Below, in pieces: positions 45,786-58,018 of a stretch of DNA of 64,000 bases (positions are counted from its first letter, which is position 1; every line of letters begins with the position of its first letter). This stretch comes from Linnemannia schmuckeri (Eukaryota; Mortierellomycota; Mortierellomycetes; Mortierellales; Mortierellaceae): the NCBI GenBank assembly GCA_029449235.1, contig JANATG010000008.1, positions 1,798,001 through 1,862,000 of the forward strand. The letters are read 5' to 3'. Both the position numbers and the translations under genes were made by a program. A model generated the notes under the pieces. The model was not told where the DNA came from and did not search any database. It saw only the letters and a program-made list of their open reading frames with translations.

Positions 45786-48670
45786 TTAGCGAAAAAACCA
45801 CATAAATGCCATGACGACCAGAAACGAGAACCCCTGCAGAGCAAACATTGACGACGACGACCCACCACCGTAACCAACAACTCGCAACCAAGACTCCGAC
45901 GACGCATCCGATGTCTCTGTCTTCGAACCACTTCCACCACCAGCCTTGTGCTTTACCAAAACCTTGTACTTCTCGTCCTTGGTCCTCTCCCTTTCATCCT
46001 CCTCTAGTTTCCGATTTCTCTCCTCCAGGAACCACTTCTTGCGCTCCTTTTCAATCGCAGCCTCTTTCGCGTCAATCTCCTGCTGCTTCAAGATCGCATC
46101 CTTCAGCTGCGGTTGGTTCGCACCGACATCCATCGCAAACGATCCAACCGACAAATGCTGCGTGATATGCGCCCCCGGGTCCGCGACAGAGTCGGCCGAG
46201 ATTGGGTTTGGAGAGTAAGCCCAACAAAAGTCTTGTTCCTTGCCAGGAGTCAGCTTGTGGGCGCGGTTCTGGGTCCGGACGGGGCGAGTGAACTGGACAA
46301 TGAATCTGTTGCCTTCCACGGGGAAGACTTGGGTGGCTGCTGTCATGGCGGCGGCAACTTTTCCACCCTTGGACGACGACGATGGGTTGTGGAGGATGTA
46401 TTCGTTCTCGGGGTAGAGACTCTCACCCTTGCCCGAGGCCTTAATCTCGGCCTCTTCACGGCTGACCAATTGGGGCTCAACATAGGCATGGCTTGTTCGA
46501 CGCGACAGGGTCGCGCCGCGAGGACCGCCACCAGCTGCCGGGTCTTTGTTGGGCCACATGATAAGAAGATCGGCGGTCGTCATGGCGTATCCAACGCCGA
46601 GGGAGATCCACCCTGTTTCGTCCATCGATCGCTCAATATGGAATGTTGCAAACTGGCCGTCGTCTGTGAGAGAGACGTTGACGCAGAACTGGGGGGCGCA
46701 GTGATAGGCGCCCTTGACCGATGGGACCAAGCCTCGGTTACGGAGCTCCTCTGGAGGGACAGCCGTTGGTGGGAAGGCAGGGGGGGATAGGCGAGCCACT
46801 GGTTCGACTTCTAGCTCGTCGGCGTCGCCCCCATCATTTGCTTCGTCGTCGTCATCGTTGTCGGCTTGGCTCAGTTCTTGGTGGATGGCTGGAGTGGTTT
46901 CCAGGACGGGAGAACCAAATACCAGTGGGCCGTCGTCGTTCGCAACAATGACATTCTCATTGCTACTGTCGCTATATTCTTGCTTCTGCTGTTGTGGTTG
47001 TTGCTGTTGCTTGTGAGACCCACTGCTGACATGGTGGTGATGATAGTGTAGCAGAATCTGAGGCCGGGAGTCGTCGTCATCACCCGAGCTAGTCTCTTGA
47101 GAATCGTCAAAGTCATCGTGGTTCTTGTTCAGCTTGTTCACCTTGACCAGCTTTCCTTCTGTCGACACAATCACCTTCTCCTCCGCCTTCTCCTTCTCCT
47201 GGTTCTTCTCATCGGCCATAGACGGTGATGGCTGCACGGGCGCGGCATCGACTGCAGGTGGGACTATCGATTCCTTCTCCAACAACAAGGATAGGCTTCC
47301 AAATTCAAATACATCCTGGCCATCGTTCGGTGACACCTTGGACTTGTACGATTCCAACTCGGCCTCGATCTTGGCCCGGTATTGATCGAAGAGGACCTTG
47401 GCCATCCCATCAACAATCTCCGACTCTGCCGCTACTTGCGCGGCGGCGATGGCAGCGGCTTCTTCCTTCTTATGCTCCTCAGCCTCAGCCTCAGCCGGTT
47501 CACTCGCTTTTAAATCCTCGGGACTAACAATCGCAGCATAAGTAGGGAGAGAAATCTGTGGCGATCCAAAGTCTTTGGCGCTGGCATCTAGGATCGCGTG
47601 GATATCGGGTCTCATGTCCAGGAATGTCATATCGATCGCTACTGGTGGCAGTAAGGCGGATGGTTGTTGATCGACCTTCTTGGATGCGTCTACAGCGGGC
47701 GTACTGTTCAGGGATTCTGCTGTGATCTTTTCTTGTTGAACTCCCTGTAGTACCCGATCCTGAAACGCCGCCTGTGCCTCCTCTTTCTCTGCGGTTGGTT
47801 CAGCGTGAACTTCTATATGAGTGATTGGTGGTATGCTTGTACCAGTTTCTGAGGTTACGACTGAGTTCGTCTCCGCCTTTGCCTCCGAGTCCAGTGATTG
47901 TGCATGTTGGAGTACTTCCGCTGGATTGTCGAGACGTGCTTCATTTTGAGTTGGCGGTGCAGCCAATACTGGGTTCTCATCGCCACTCTTTAGGGCATCA
48001 GCCTCTCCCGGTGCCGAAGTCGGAGCCTCTGCAACAGCAGCTGCTGCATCAGCCGGTGCCTCTTGTTGATCTGCCACCGCCGGATCCGCACGTCGAACAT
48101 TGCCGCTGCTGCTTGCCTCCTCCTCCTGCCCAGACACCGCCTTAGAGGGTGGTGATGGCCGAGGTACGTGATGGTCAAGCTCAAATCGGACTCCTCCACT
48201 CGATGCCGCCGACTCTACGATCTCCCCTTGCGGGCCGACTTGGACCAAGATTGGGACCGCGATCAAGGGTCGTCGTTCAGCCTTGACGTCTGTCGACACC
48301 ATTTGATCATCTTCCACATCGCGCTCTGTCTTGCCGTGACCGATATTGATAGCCGGGTGCGCTGCCGATTCACTTAATGAGTCTATTGCGAATCAAAGGG
48401 AGGAGAAATTCATTGGTGCCATGATAACTAAAGATGAATACACGTGTCGTACTTTCTTCTGCTCGCGTACCTCGTCGTTCCAGTTTTCTGGCTCTTACCT
48501 GAACCGGTTGTCTGTTGGACAGTAGTACCCTGAGCATACGCAAAGTTGCCGGAATCAGACCGGAGGAGAAGGCTAGGAGACGAGCTGCTGGAGCCGATCA
48601 ACACCACAGCCAACCCGAGAATAAGGATTCTTCTCGTCGTTGCGGACATTGTAGTGTTCGGCCGTGTCAT
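45786..48670 (-). CDS. DOMON-domain secreted/surface protein with long acidic linker
   Basis: Minus-strand exons 48670-48499 and 48382-45786; 922 residues. The N-terminus (from MTRPNTTMSATTRRILILGL) is a signal peptide or signal anchor. Residues about 60-600 are a low-complexity, Ala/Glu/Gln/Pro-rich linker with an HHHH run and Gln-rich patches. Residues about 600-780 look like a DOMON domain: GAYHCAPQFCVNVSL, GWISLGVGYAMTTADLLIMW, then RRTSHAYVEPQ, FCWAYSPNP and ITQHLSVGSF. The Met in GYAM and the His in TQH are candidate haem ligands by analogy with cellobiose-dehydrogenase cytochromes. A charged helix (about 785-860) follows, then GYGGGSSSS and a hydrophobic tail, resembling a GPI or tail anchor. 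No CBM or flavin domain is present. Function unknown; probably extracellular redox or wall-related. Confidence 0.78.
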
Positions 48671-49129
48671 CGTTTCTTATTTTTTGTTGGGTATCGATTC
48701 TTGAGCGTCAGTGTAGAAGTTAAGAGAACTGTGCGTATGAGTGCGTTCTTCGTCAGTGGACGTTGGGTGTAAGGGCGAGAGAGAGAGAGAGGGAGAGAGA
48801 TGAGGAGGAGAGGAAGAGGAGGGATGCTGAAAGAGTCAGAAAACGAGAAGAAACAAAAAGGCGAATAGTTTTGCCAGAGACCTTCATCTAGAGGACTTGA
48901 CAAAAAAAGGGGGGAGTGAGAAACAACTAAACAACCACCTTCCTTGCATTCCATTCCTCACTGAAAGCTCTTTCTTTGTCCTCCCTTCTCTACCCATCAA
49001 AAGGGGCTACTGATTTGTCAATAGGTAAAATGTCATGTCTATGATCTAAGGGGAAAAATGGAGAGGAGACGAGAGTGTGAACAAAATTCTAAAGTCTTTA
49101 TGTTTCTATAAATCATGTCCTTTGTGACA
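48671..49129. other. Spacer between DOMON and beta-adaptin genes
   Basis: DOMON upstream region with a (GA)n run near 48775-48800 (a CT-rich leader on the coding strand), then the 3' UTR of the beta adaptin. No gene seen. Confidence 0.45.
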
Positions 49130-52100
49130 TTAAAATAAGTCGAGCAGGTCGTTCACTGTGGATGATTGCGTGCTGCTAGTTGGCTTTGGTTGTGAAACAG
49201 CTGGTGCTGGCTGTCCAAAGCCTCCAAAGCCAGCCAAGTCATCAAACGCATCGTTTCTCGAAGCGGAGGGTGAAGTCGCTGTGTTTTGGTTCTGGTTTTG
49301 GTTTTGGTTCTGCTGAAATCCTATGTTCAATCCACCCATACCGCCCATGCCGCCCATGCCACCGAACACAGTGCTTCCGCCTCCTGGTGACATATCGGAT
49401 GACATATCAAACAGGTCGGCGCTGTAGTTTGGTCCACTTATGTTGCTGTTGCTTGTTGGTGGTGACATGACAGGGGTAGCGACAGGCTCGGAGGATCCAA
49501 AGTCCAAATCCAAGAGGTCGGCCATTGTGTTCTTTGGTGCGCTTGCTGCTGGAGCTGTAGGCAATGTAACAGTATCCTCGCCCATAATCTGTTCCTCGTC
49601 CCTTGCGCTATCATAGTGAATGCACACAGTACGATATAATTAGTTAAGGACCTTAAAATTACGCCTTCGACGCTGAAGTCAAGATACAAAGTTTTCATGC
49701 GAGCGTCCACTTACTCTGCGACGGCGGCCTTGCGCACGGCATCGGCGCTGAAGGCCTTGTTGCCCATGAACGCGCTCGCAGGCTTATGGTAGACAGAAGC
49801 CAGAGTAGAAATGTTGTTGATAAGCTCATCCATGAGCGCAGGCGAGAGCTTGTTGGCGCTAGAGTCGGCAGAGATGGGCGGCTTCTCTGACAAGACGACT
49901 GCCTTTGCCGCCTGAGGATCCGTTGACAAGAGTCTCCAGTAAACGTACGCACGATCTCTGGTATCTGGGTTGTCAATTTCCTGTGTGGCTGTCTGGAGGA
50001 CTCTATGAACAATCTCCTGCGACTGTGATGGCTTCTTCAAAAATAACTTGACAGTAGCAGTCAAAAGCTGCAATTGTACCTGAGAATTTTCCTCCAGGAA
50101 AGTCTCCAAAAAGTTCTCAATCAGCTCGTCTGCATTCTCGATCCTCTCGGCGTACTCTCCAATAATCCAGATCAGTGATCCTTTGGCCTCTGGTTCATCC
50201 AACGAGTCCAGGTTTTGGCAGAGGGTGGGGATGATTGCTTCGTATCGCTGTGGGTACTTGCGGAAAATATCCTGTTCGTTTCACAAATGTTTTTCAATAG
50301 CATTAGTGTTCCCCCCTCAATCGACGCATTATACGCTTTCGCTAAGTGCTAAGCTGCAGCAAGAAGTACCTTGATGACAATAATAGCCTCCTGGACAACA
50401 TAGTTGATCTTGGTATTGATGAGGTCCAAAAGAACATTGACACATCTCTCTGAGGCCTCGTCAATGATAATAGCGCATCTTCCAATTGCCCGGATAGCCC
50501 TGCGGACGAAATCAACATCAACCTCGGATGCATATCTATTTGCGATAGAATAAAAGTCAAGTCCGTTAGTGTCAATGGACCTGCTCCTTAGTGTATTTTA
50601 GCTCAACAAGTGATAACACAAGCGTCTCAGATGTGCACCGTACTCCTTAAGCTCGGAGAGAATATGGTCGACGTTCTTATCGTTGCACAGACGAATAATG
50701 ATCTCCAACTTTTCCCGCTTGACGTATGGAGGGTCGTTGTACTTGCAGAAAAAGACACGGACATCGTTTTGTAGAATGTCGGGGCGCTTTTGCAAGATCA
50801 AGTTGATGTTCCTGAGAGACACATACTGGACCTCTGGAGCTGAAGCCAACAATGAAACTAGATTGATTTGGAAAATGAAATGGTATCCGTTATTAGTCAG
50901 GGGCTTCTAAATGGGTAATTCGCCGATCCACTGATGAACAAGCTCTTTCTCTTTCCAGAAGATTACCAAGTGGAGGCGACATCTTCTTGATCAGTCCTTT
51001 GGTGAATTCGTCGTTGCGGATATATCTCAAAAAGATCATGAGGACGCGGATAGCGGACAGGACGACAGATCCGTTGGCGTGCTGCAGACGAGGAATAACC
51101 CTTTCACAGACGCTCTCAGCCTCCTTGGAATCCAGTGGTCGGTATTCTGCGAGTGATGTCAAGATGGCGATCTGGCCCCACTCATTGCACTCGTTCAAGG
51201 CAGCCAGCATCTTGTTCATAATGGCCACATTGACCACAAACACATCCTTGTTGACAGACGACTCCTGCATCTCTGCCAATGCAATCACAGCGTTAGCAAC
51301 AACCATGGGGGTCGAGTCCGAGACAAGATCCTGGAGAGTGGTGACGAATCCATTGTCGATGGCGCGCTCCTGATCCAGATCCCACAACTTGGCGACACAC
51401 AAAGCGGCGGTCTTGCGCACGTATGGGTTGTCATCCTGAAGGCACTTTCTCAATGGCTCACACAAATGATCCAGAATCTTGTCCACGCGGATACATCCCA
51501 TTGTGCGGATCGCCAACGCGCGGATCAAAGGATTGACGTGATCCGTATCCTAAGGAATGAATTTCAATAATTCCCACATAATAAAGACGCCGTTGGTATT
51601 TTGAGGTGCAGTTGCGTTTGAAAACATCATCGAAAGTAAGGACAGAGGGCAGGTGATTAGATTATTACCTTCACGAATGTGTTGACGGCCAAGATGACAA
51701 GATCTGGGTTGGACTTTGCATAGTTCATCAAGTAGAGGTAGACAAGTTTTTTCTACAATTAAATAGAGACATTGTGGTTAGTGGGTGGTGGTGAACCACG
51801 AGGTAAATTATCCCGCTCGAGTTCAAATGAGTAATACCAAGGGATGCCCTTACCATCTCTAAATCCTCGGTTTGCATATTCTTGACGACCTGAGGGAAGA
51901 GGCCACTGACGTCCTTACCGACGGTCATGTTGGCAATGACGCGCTTGACTGCATCCTTGCGGCGGTCGCGGTATTCGCTGTTCAGCTCTGCGAGCAGCTC
52001 TGCATTCTCGCCTATTTGAAGGGAAGTGGCTCAACGAGCGTTAGCCTTGAATGTTCTCTAGGAGATGCTGATGGAATCCAGACAGCGGAAAGAGCGTTGC

Positions 52101-52179
52101 GCCCTTTATGTGCATGAAGGAGAGAGAAAGTACCCTTGGTGTTGTTGGCAAAGAACTTTGGCTTGTTAAAGACGTCCAT
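49130..52179 (-). CDS. AP-1/AP-2 complex subunit beta (beta adaptin)
   Basis: Large clathrin-adaptor subunit. Minus-strand exons: 52179-52134, 52011-51854, 51752-51669, 51549-50967, 50857-50644, 50535-50370, 50271-49715, 49607-49130; 761 residues. The trunk is typical beta1/2: NSEYRDRRKDAVKRVIANMT, KKLVYLYLMNYAKSNPDL, VNTFVKDTDHVNPLIRALAI, PYVRKTAALCVAKL, PEVQYVSLRNINLILQKRP, IIRLCNDKNVDHILSELKEY, EPEAKGSLIWIIGEYAERI, RDRAYVYWRLLS. The hinge carries two clathrin-box motifs, LLDLDF and a final LLDLF, plus GGM and QN repeats. The appendage (ear) domain is missing, so the protein ends at a clathrin box, as in many fungi. Beta1 and beta2 cannot be told apart here. Divergent from the TMCO4-like gene. 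Confidence 0.94.
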
Positions 52180-52758
52180 GTTCCTTGGTCGAGGGGTATA
52201 GATGTTTTTCGTTGATGGCGAGATGAACTGAAAAAGGTGCGATGGTGGTGGTAGTGGTCAGGGACAGCAAAGGGCAGGCCAATTAAAGGAGCGAAAGAGA
52301 GGTTTTTGCACGTGACTTGCTGAAAAGTATAAAGTGGGCGTCTTGTCCAGGTCGGTTAACGCCCCTGATACCCTGATCCCTCAGTATCCAGGATTTAAGG
52401 GCAGGAAACGTGCTCTGCCCTGTCTGCACTGATCATAACAGTTTGCTGATGATCAATGACTCCGGAAGATATTCGTCTAGACACGAACTAGCCCTAGCCT
52501 CGCAGTCTGTCGTAATACGATGATGAAATGGCCTGCTGCGTGCTCGTGCAAAATAGTGGAGACATGTCCGTGCCTATTCATTTTGCGTGTGTACTTGTGC
52601 TTGTGGACAGAAGGCTGTCGTCGTGGCATTTCATGGAACAAAGTCCGCCCTCCCTTTTCTTTTCTTCTCTACTCTCCTTCTCTTCTCTCTCTATCACTCT
52701 CTCTCTTTCTTATCACTCAAACATACACACACCTGCACGTCATTTCCATTCACTCCAC
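52180..52758. other. Divergent promoter region, beta adaptin / TMCO4-like
   Basis: Start-to-start spacer. The right half is a CT-rich leader (52640-52750). The reading frame of the right-hand gene stays open upstream to 52528, but the first ATG with family-like context is at 52759. Confidence 0.45.
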
Positions 52759-55601
52759 ATGGACGCTGCATCCTCATCACCGTTGGACGGTTCCCCCATG
52801 CCACCTCACTACCTACACGACGACACCCAGGAACAGGAACCCCAGGACGAACAGGCAACCGTCTTTTCAATCGAAACCTACGCCGAACACTGGACCGAAG
52901 AGCAATCTTTCTCCGTCGCCACCCTGGCTGCATGCGCTATCAGTGCCCTCGAGTCCTCCCAGGGTGTCGAAACATTGCCCTGGAAACACCCCTTCCTTCG
53001 ATCCCTCTTTAAGCAGCTTGGAATCACCTCCCGTGCGGAGCAAGAGATGTTCCTGTCACTTCAAGAGACCCTTTCGTATCAGGACTGCAACCTGCAAGTC
53101 TTGGCAGAGCCCCTCCTGCCAGCCATGTATCGTCGTCAACCTTCCCGCTCCCGCTCCCAATCCCCTGCTTCCCCTCGTCAGAACTCTACAGCTTCCTCGC
53201 CTGTCTCTTCACCACCCCTCTCGCCTACTCGCCGCAGGCGGAGCGTGCACCATCAACGTCAATATGGACAACCAAAGTCCTCTGCATGGTCATCGCCGCA
53301 TCAGAAGTTCATGGAACAACTACAGCCCGTTGCAGAAGAAGAATCCCCTGAAATAGATATCCGATTGGAGGTCATTAACGATCTGCTCTACATTGGTCTT
53401 GGTTTCGACCCATCGACCAGAAGTCGAAAGAAAACGCCAACTCCTCCTCCCCCTCCCCCTCTCCCGCAGTCTTCACCTCAACAATCGCTCTCATCATCTC
53501 TAAGCCAGGATCTCATAGGCTTCAACACGGACATGCCACCAGGATATACGGAGCACGACGACATGTACCCATTCGAGGCCACCGATATCTGGAAGGAGGA
53601 CGAGAAATCAACTGCTGAATCATCAGCCCCGCCTATAGAAATCTCGCTTCCTCCACGGCTCCCGCCACGACAGCCGTCGAATCAGCATCAGGGAGAGCGG
53701 CCGCCGGAACTGCCACCCAGAGCACCCAGCATCTCCACCACCATATCCTCTCTTTCCTCTTCGAGCTCTGCATCATCATCCAGCAGCAAGTTATCGGGAC
53801 GAGTGGAACCTCTTGAGTATGATGCCCGTGCACGAGCGGTCATTTTTGAGATGTGCAACTACCTCTACCTCTCCTACGAATCCTTTGTGCACATTGAGAA
53901 GCAGATTGCTCAGCATCTCTACTTTTACCAGCAGGAGCTTATTGAAGCAGAGAAGGAGGAGTTGGAGGAGGAAAGGCGACTCCAGGAAGAACTCGAACAA
54001 CAACAGCGACTACAAAATCAAGGACAGGGAGCAGGAACCAGATTCGGCGCATTTTTCAGCAATCTCCGTGGCAACCGAGCTAGCGTCAGCCAAGCCGTTC
54101 CTGTGAATCCACACGGTGTAGCGATGCAAACACAGGCTCGAGCATCGATGCAGGAGCTGGAAAAGAAGAAAAAGACGTGGAAGTATGTTGCTACAGGACT
54201 TTCGATTGCGGCAGGCGCTACCGTGATCGGACTGACAGGGGGTCTAGCAGCACCTTTGGTAGCTGTTGGAGCTGGGGTCTTGCTGGGGTCCGGAGCGGCT
54301 GTCTTGGGAACCACTGCCGGAATTGCGGTCATGGCTTCACTCTTTGGATTAGCTGGTGGCGGCTTGGCCGGATACAAGATGCACCGACGGACAAAAGGTA
54401 ATATCTCTTGCCTTGTTGTGAATTATGGATGCTCAGAGTAAAGACTTTTTGACTCGACACTAACAGTTCACTTCACGATTCACAGATTTGAAAGTGCTTT
54501 CTTTCACACCCATCGTCAAGGACCCGACTCTGCCACAGATCCCTTCTCTTCATGTAAGCAACGAAATGACATGTTTTGGTCAAAGCAAAGGATTTTTTCT
54601 TAGTGCAAATTACTAACACCGAACAACTCTGTTTTTAATACATAGTTGGACATTGTTATCTCTGGCTACTTGTTTGACGAGTCAGAGGTCATTGATGCAT
54701 GGCAAGGAACTGCCGAGAACGCGCTGAACGGAAATGATGTCTTTCACCTGACATTTGAGCCCGCTGAGCTGGTCACTCTCGGAAACGCCTTCAAGGTGTT
54801 TCTTGCGACAGAGGCTGTCCGGATGGTCTCGACCCAGGTCATCTCACAGACCGTCTTTGCAGCATTAGCTAGTGCTCTCGTCTTGCCTTTTGGACTTATG
54901 CGCGCCGGCGACTTGATCGACAACCCATGGTAAGGATGCTATTACTATCAACTGCAGTGTCCGCGTGATGTTGTCTTGCTGCAATGTTCCAATTAAATTT
55001 ATATGTCTTGTGCTCTTTGGTGGTGAATTTAGGGTGGTGGCTATGGATAGAGCGCGCAAGTCGGGTTATGTGTTGGCGGATATCTTGATGGAGCGCGTGC
55101 AGGGCCACCGGCCAACCACGTTGATTGGATACTCGACGGGTGCTGTTGTGATCTGGGAGTGTCTACTTGAACTGGCCAAGCGGAAAGAACACGGCCTCAT
55201 CAACTCTGGTATGCTCTCAACCCTACGCCATGTGTTATGTTTCATGACCCTGTTTTGGACATCACAGAAAATTGCCTCTAATGAACTGCCTCTTCCTGTG
55301 TCACACAAATGCTACGAAAATAGTGGTGTTACTGGGCGCTCCTATCAAGACTGACATGACTGAAAAGTGGAAGGAGGCTTCTTCTGTGGTCTCTCATCGG
55401 TTCATCAACGGGTATTCCAAGAAAGATGTGGTGCTGGCATCCATCTACCGCCTCCATGCCTTGGGACTGGATGTTGCAGGTCTCCAGCCTGTGGAGGCAG
55501 CGTCGCGTATCGAGAATGTTGATCTGACTGATATTGTTGGTGGGCACTTGGAGTATCGCGAAAATTTGAACATGATCATCTCTCTCTTGGGCACCCTCTA
55601 G
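52759..55601 (+). CDS. TMCO4/DUF726 membrane hydrolase-like protein (Mil1-like)
   Basis: Exons 52759-54397, 54486-54553, 54646-54929, 55033-55208, 55324-55601; 814 residues. Order: acidic N-terminus, helical N-terminal region with LAACAISALESSQ, a Pro/Ser-rich linker (about 125-350), EMCNYLYLSYESFVHIEKQI, a coiled coil rich in Glu/Gln, two Gly/Ala-rich membrane segments (TGLSIAAGATVIGLTGGLAA and following), then an alpha/beta-hydrolase half with LDIVISGYLFDE, the nucleophile elbow GYSTG and VVLLGAPI, VSHRFINGYSKKDVVLASIY and an HLEYREN ending. This is the DUF726 layout of animal TMCO4 and yeast Mil1, the latter reported to bind clathrin adaptors. Its divergent pairing with beta adaptin is suggestive but unproven. 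The Ser of GYSTG is the presumed nucleophile. Confidence 0.88.
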
Positions 55602-55692
55602 ACGTCGCAGTGTGATGTTTTATGTTACATGAATCATAAAGACTTTTTCTTTTTTTTATTCTATTTTGCAATGGTTCCAAACAATATACAAT

Positions 55693-57641
55693 TTACTTCA
55701 TGACGCGGTCAACAACACCCTTTCCGATGATGAGTCTCTGGACCTGGGAGGTACCTTCATAGATCTGGAAGATCTTTGAATCTCTGTACAACTTCTCGAC
55801 GGGATATTCGGTGTTGAATCCAGCACCACCAAAGACTTGGACGGCATCGCAAGCCGACTTGACGGCAACATCCGAGGCGAGGGCCTTGGCGATCGAGGCC
55901 TCCCAGGTGTTGCGGTGACCGTTATCCTTCAACCAACCGGCCTTCCAGACCATCTGACGGGCAGCCTCGATACCGATGGCCATGTCGGCAATCATAAAGC
56001 TAACAGCCTGGTGGTCAATGATGGCCTTACCCATCGTCTTGCGGTCGACGGCGTACTTGGTGGCCTCAACCATGGCACGGCGGGCCAAACCGACAGCTCC
56101 GGCAGCGACGAGGGGACGGGTGATGTCGAAGGCGCCCATGGCGATCTTGAATCCCTGTCCAACCTTGCCGAGACTACGATGAGAAGGAGGAGAGAGAGAG
56201 AAATGGGCAAGAGATGGGTTAACTAATTGAAAGAAATTTCTGTGTCGCGATATGATCTTTTTAAAGTTACCCCGCATTTGCTCTCTGTCTGTTGTGTCTG
56301 TTGTTTCTCTTCTCTCCCACATCAAGGTACCACCCTGTAAGAGGAAAGGGAATGACAGACACAAACAAAGGGATCACATGCGAACAAAGAAGCAAAGAAA
56401 GCCAACAGCGGTAAAAAAATAAAATCAGAAAACAGCTGGTACACGTACACGTTCTCCTCAGGGACCTCGACATCCTCAAATGTGATTCCACGGGTATCAC
56501 TGGCACGCTGGCCCATGTTCTGTTCCTTGCGGCCAATTGTGATTCCTTTGGAGTCGCCATCGACGATGAAACCGGTGAAGGCCTGGCCAGCCTTAGCATT
56601 GGCATCAGTCTAGTTGTCATGTAAGTAGTAGAAAATAGCGGGAAGTGGTTAGTTAATTAGTCCATAATGTCATTTGGATCAAGTGAGGGGTGAGGAGTGA
56701 GGAGTGTCAATCAGTTAAGCAGAAAACAGCAAACAGTAAAGTTGGTCTCTCTCTTGCTCTCTCTTTTAGAAAAAGCGGCAAAGTAATAATAAATTGTCCG
56801 GCGAATGAATAAAGAGCGTGTATGTGCCAGGGACAAAGGAAGGACAGAAAGAGATGAAAATACAAAATTGTCGTTCTCGCTTATGACTGGATCAAACACA
56901 GGGATCTCCCATTCACCCATGGGATAAAATAGTCACACCACTCTTTCTCAATTGTACTTTGCGAAAGTAATAGCAATAGCATGTGTTGAACAGAACAAGC
57001 AAGAAAAGAAAGAAAAAAGTTACCTTGGCGAGGACAAAGTACCAGTTGGCCTTGCCTCCGTTGGTGATCCACATCTTCTGTCCGTTGATGACCCACTTGT
57101 CACCCTTCTTAACAGCCTTGGTCTGGAGACCAGCAACATCAGATCCTGCACCAGGCTCAGTCACACAGTAGGCAGCCATCAAGGGCTCCTCAGTCATTCT
57201 GCCGAGGTACTTCTTCATCTGGAAATCGTTGGCAGCGACGATGAGGGGGGCCTCAGCCAATCCGTTGGCTTCAATGGCAGTCTGGATACCAGAGCATCCG
57301 TACGCCAACTCTTCCGAGACGAGCGAGGCATCAAAGACACCGAGACCAAGACCACCATACTTCTGGGGAACGTGAGTGTTGACCAATCCGAGCTCCCAGG
57401 CTTTGCGGATCAACTCTGTGGGATATTCACCGGTGCGGTCGTGGTGGGCAGCGATAGGGATGATTTCATCCTCAGTGAACTTGCGGGCAAGTTCCTGGAT
57501 GGCGAGCTGGTCCTCGCTGAGACCGAAGGAAACGTTCTGGGAGGCCATGGAGCTCGAGAAGGAGCGGACGGCGACCTGCTGGACGGGAGCAGCCTTGACG
57601 GCAGTAATGCGGCGGAGAGTGGAGGTGGCAGAGCGGAGCAT
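55693..57641 (-). CDS. ACADM: Medium-chain acyl-CoA dehydrogenase, mitochondrial
   Basis: FAD enzyme of mitochondrial beta-oxidation that makes trans-2-enoyl-CoA and passes electrons to ETF. Minus-strand exons 57641-57024, 56609-56449, 56173-55693; 419 residues. The first 30 residues (MLRSATSTLRRI..., Arg/Ser-rich) are a mitochondrial presequence. Family motifs: HVPQKYGGLGLGVFD, MAAYCVTEPGAGSDVAG (flavin/substrate site), KMWITNGG, MGAFDITRPLVAAGAVGLA, ASIAKALASDVA, GGAGFNTEYPVEKLYRD, and the catalytic Glu in IYEGTSQVQ. The spacing around that Glu and the ITRPLVAAGAVGLA wording match MCAD rather than SCAD or VLCAD. Typical of animals and basal fungi, and lost in yeasts that run beta-oxidation only in peroxisomes. 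Confidence 0.95.
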
Positions 57642-58018
57642 TGTCGTAAATATGTATGTATGTGGAAGGTGGGAGGGGAGGGGAGTAGAGTGGAGAGAAG
57701 AAAAGGGAACGGGAGAGTTAAAGAAAAAAAAGAGAAAAAAGCGCGAGACGACGCCAACGTATCTCTTTTTCATGCTTTTCGATGCCCACGGACAAGGACA
57801 AGGAAGCACGTGAAACCAACTGCACATCTCTTGAGTGGGCTGGTCCCTGAAGTGAGGAGCAAAGCCACGTAAGAAGGATCTTTAGTCGCAAATGTAGTTC
57901 GGTACTGCTTTTCCTTCTTTCTCCTGCACCAAAAAGGCACCACGCTTTTGCTCCACTATTTTATTCTTACACAGAAAGCAACTCAACGCACATTAACAGA
58001 AACGACGACCACTGCAGC
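57642..58018. other. Divergent promoter region, MCAD / YEATS
   Basis: A 377-bp spacer between two start codons. It has a CT-rich leader on the MCAD side (57650-57730) and an A/C-rich leader before the YEATS ATG. It is presumably a bidirectional promoter. Confidence 0.45.

Noticed and set aside
46113..46790. 225-residue plus-strand ORF opposite the DOMON gene
   Set aside because: An antisense shadow. The minus-strand frame has the signal peptide, DOMON-like text and consistent splicing.
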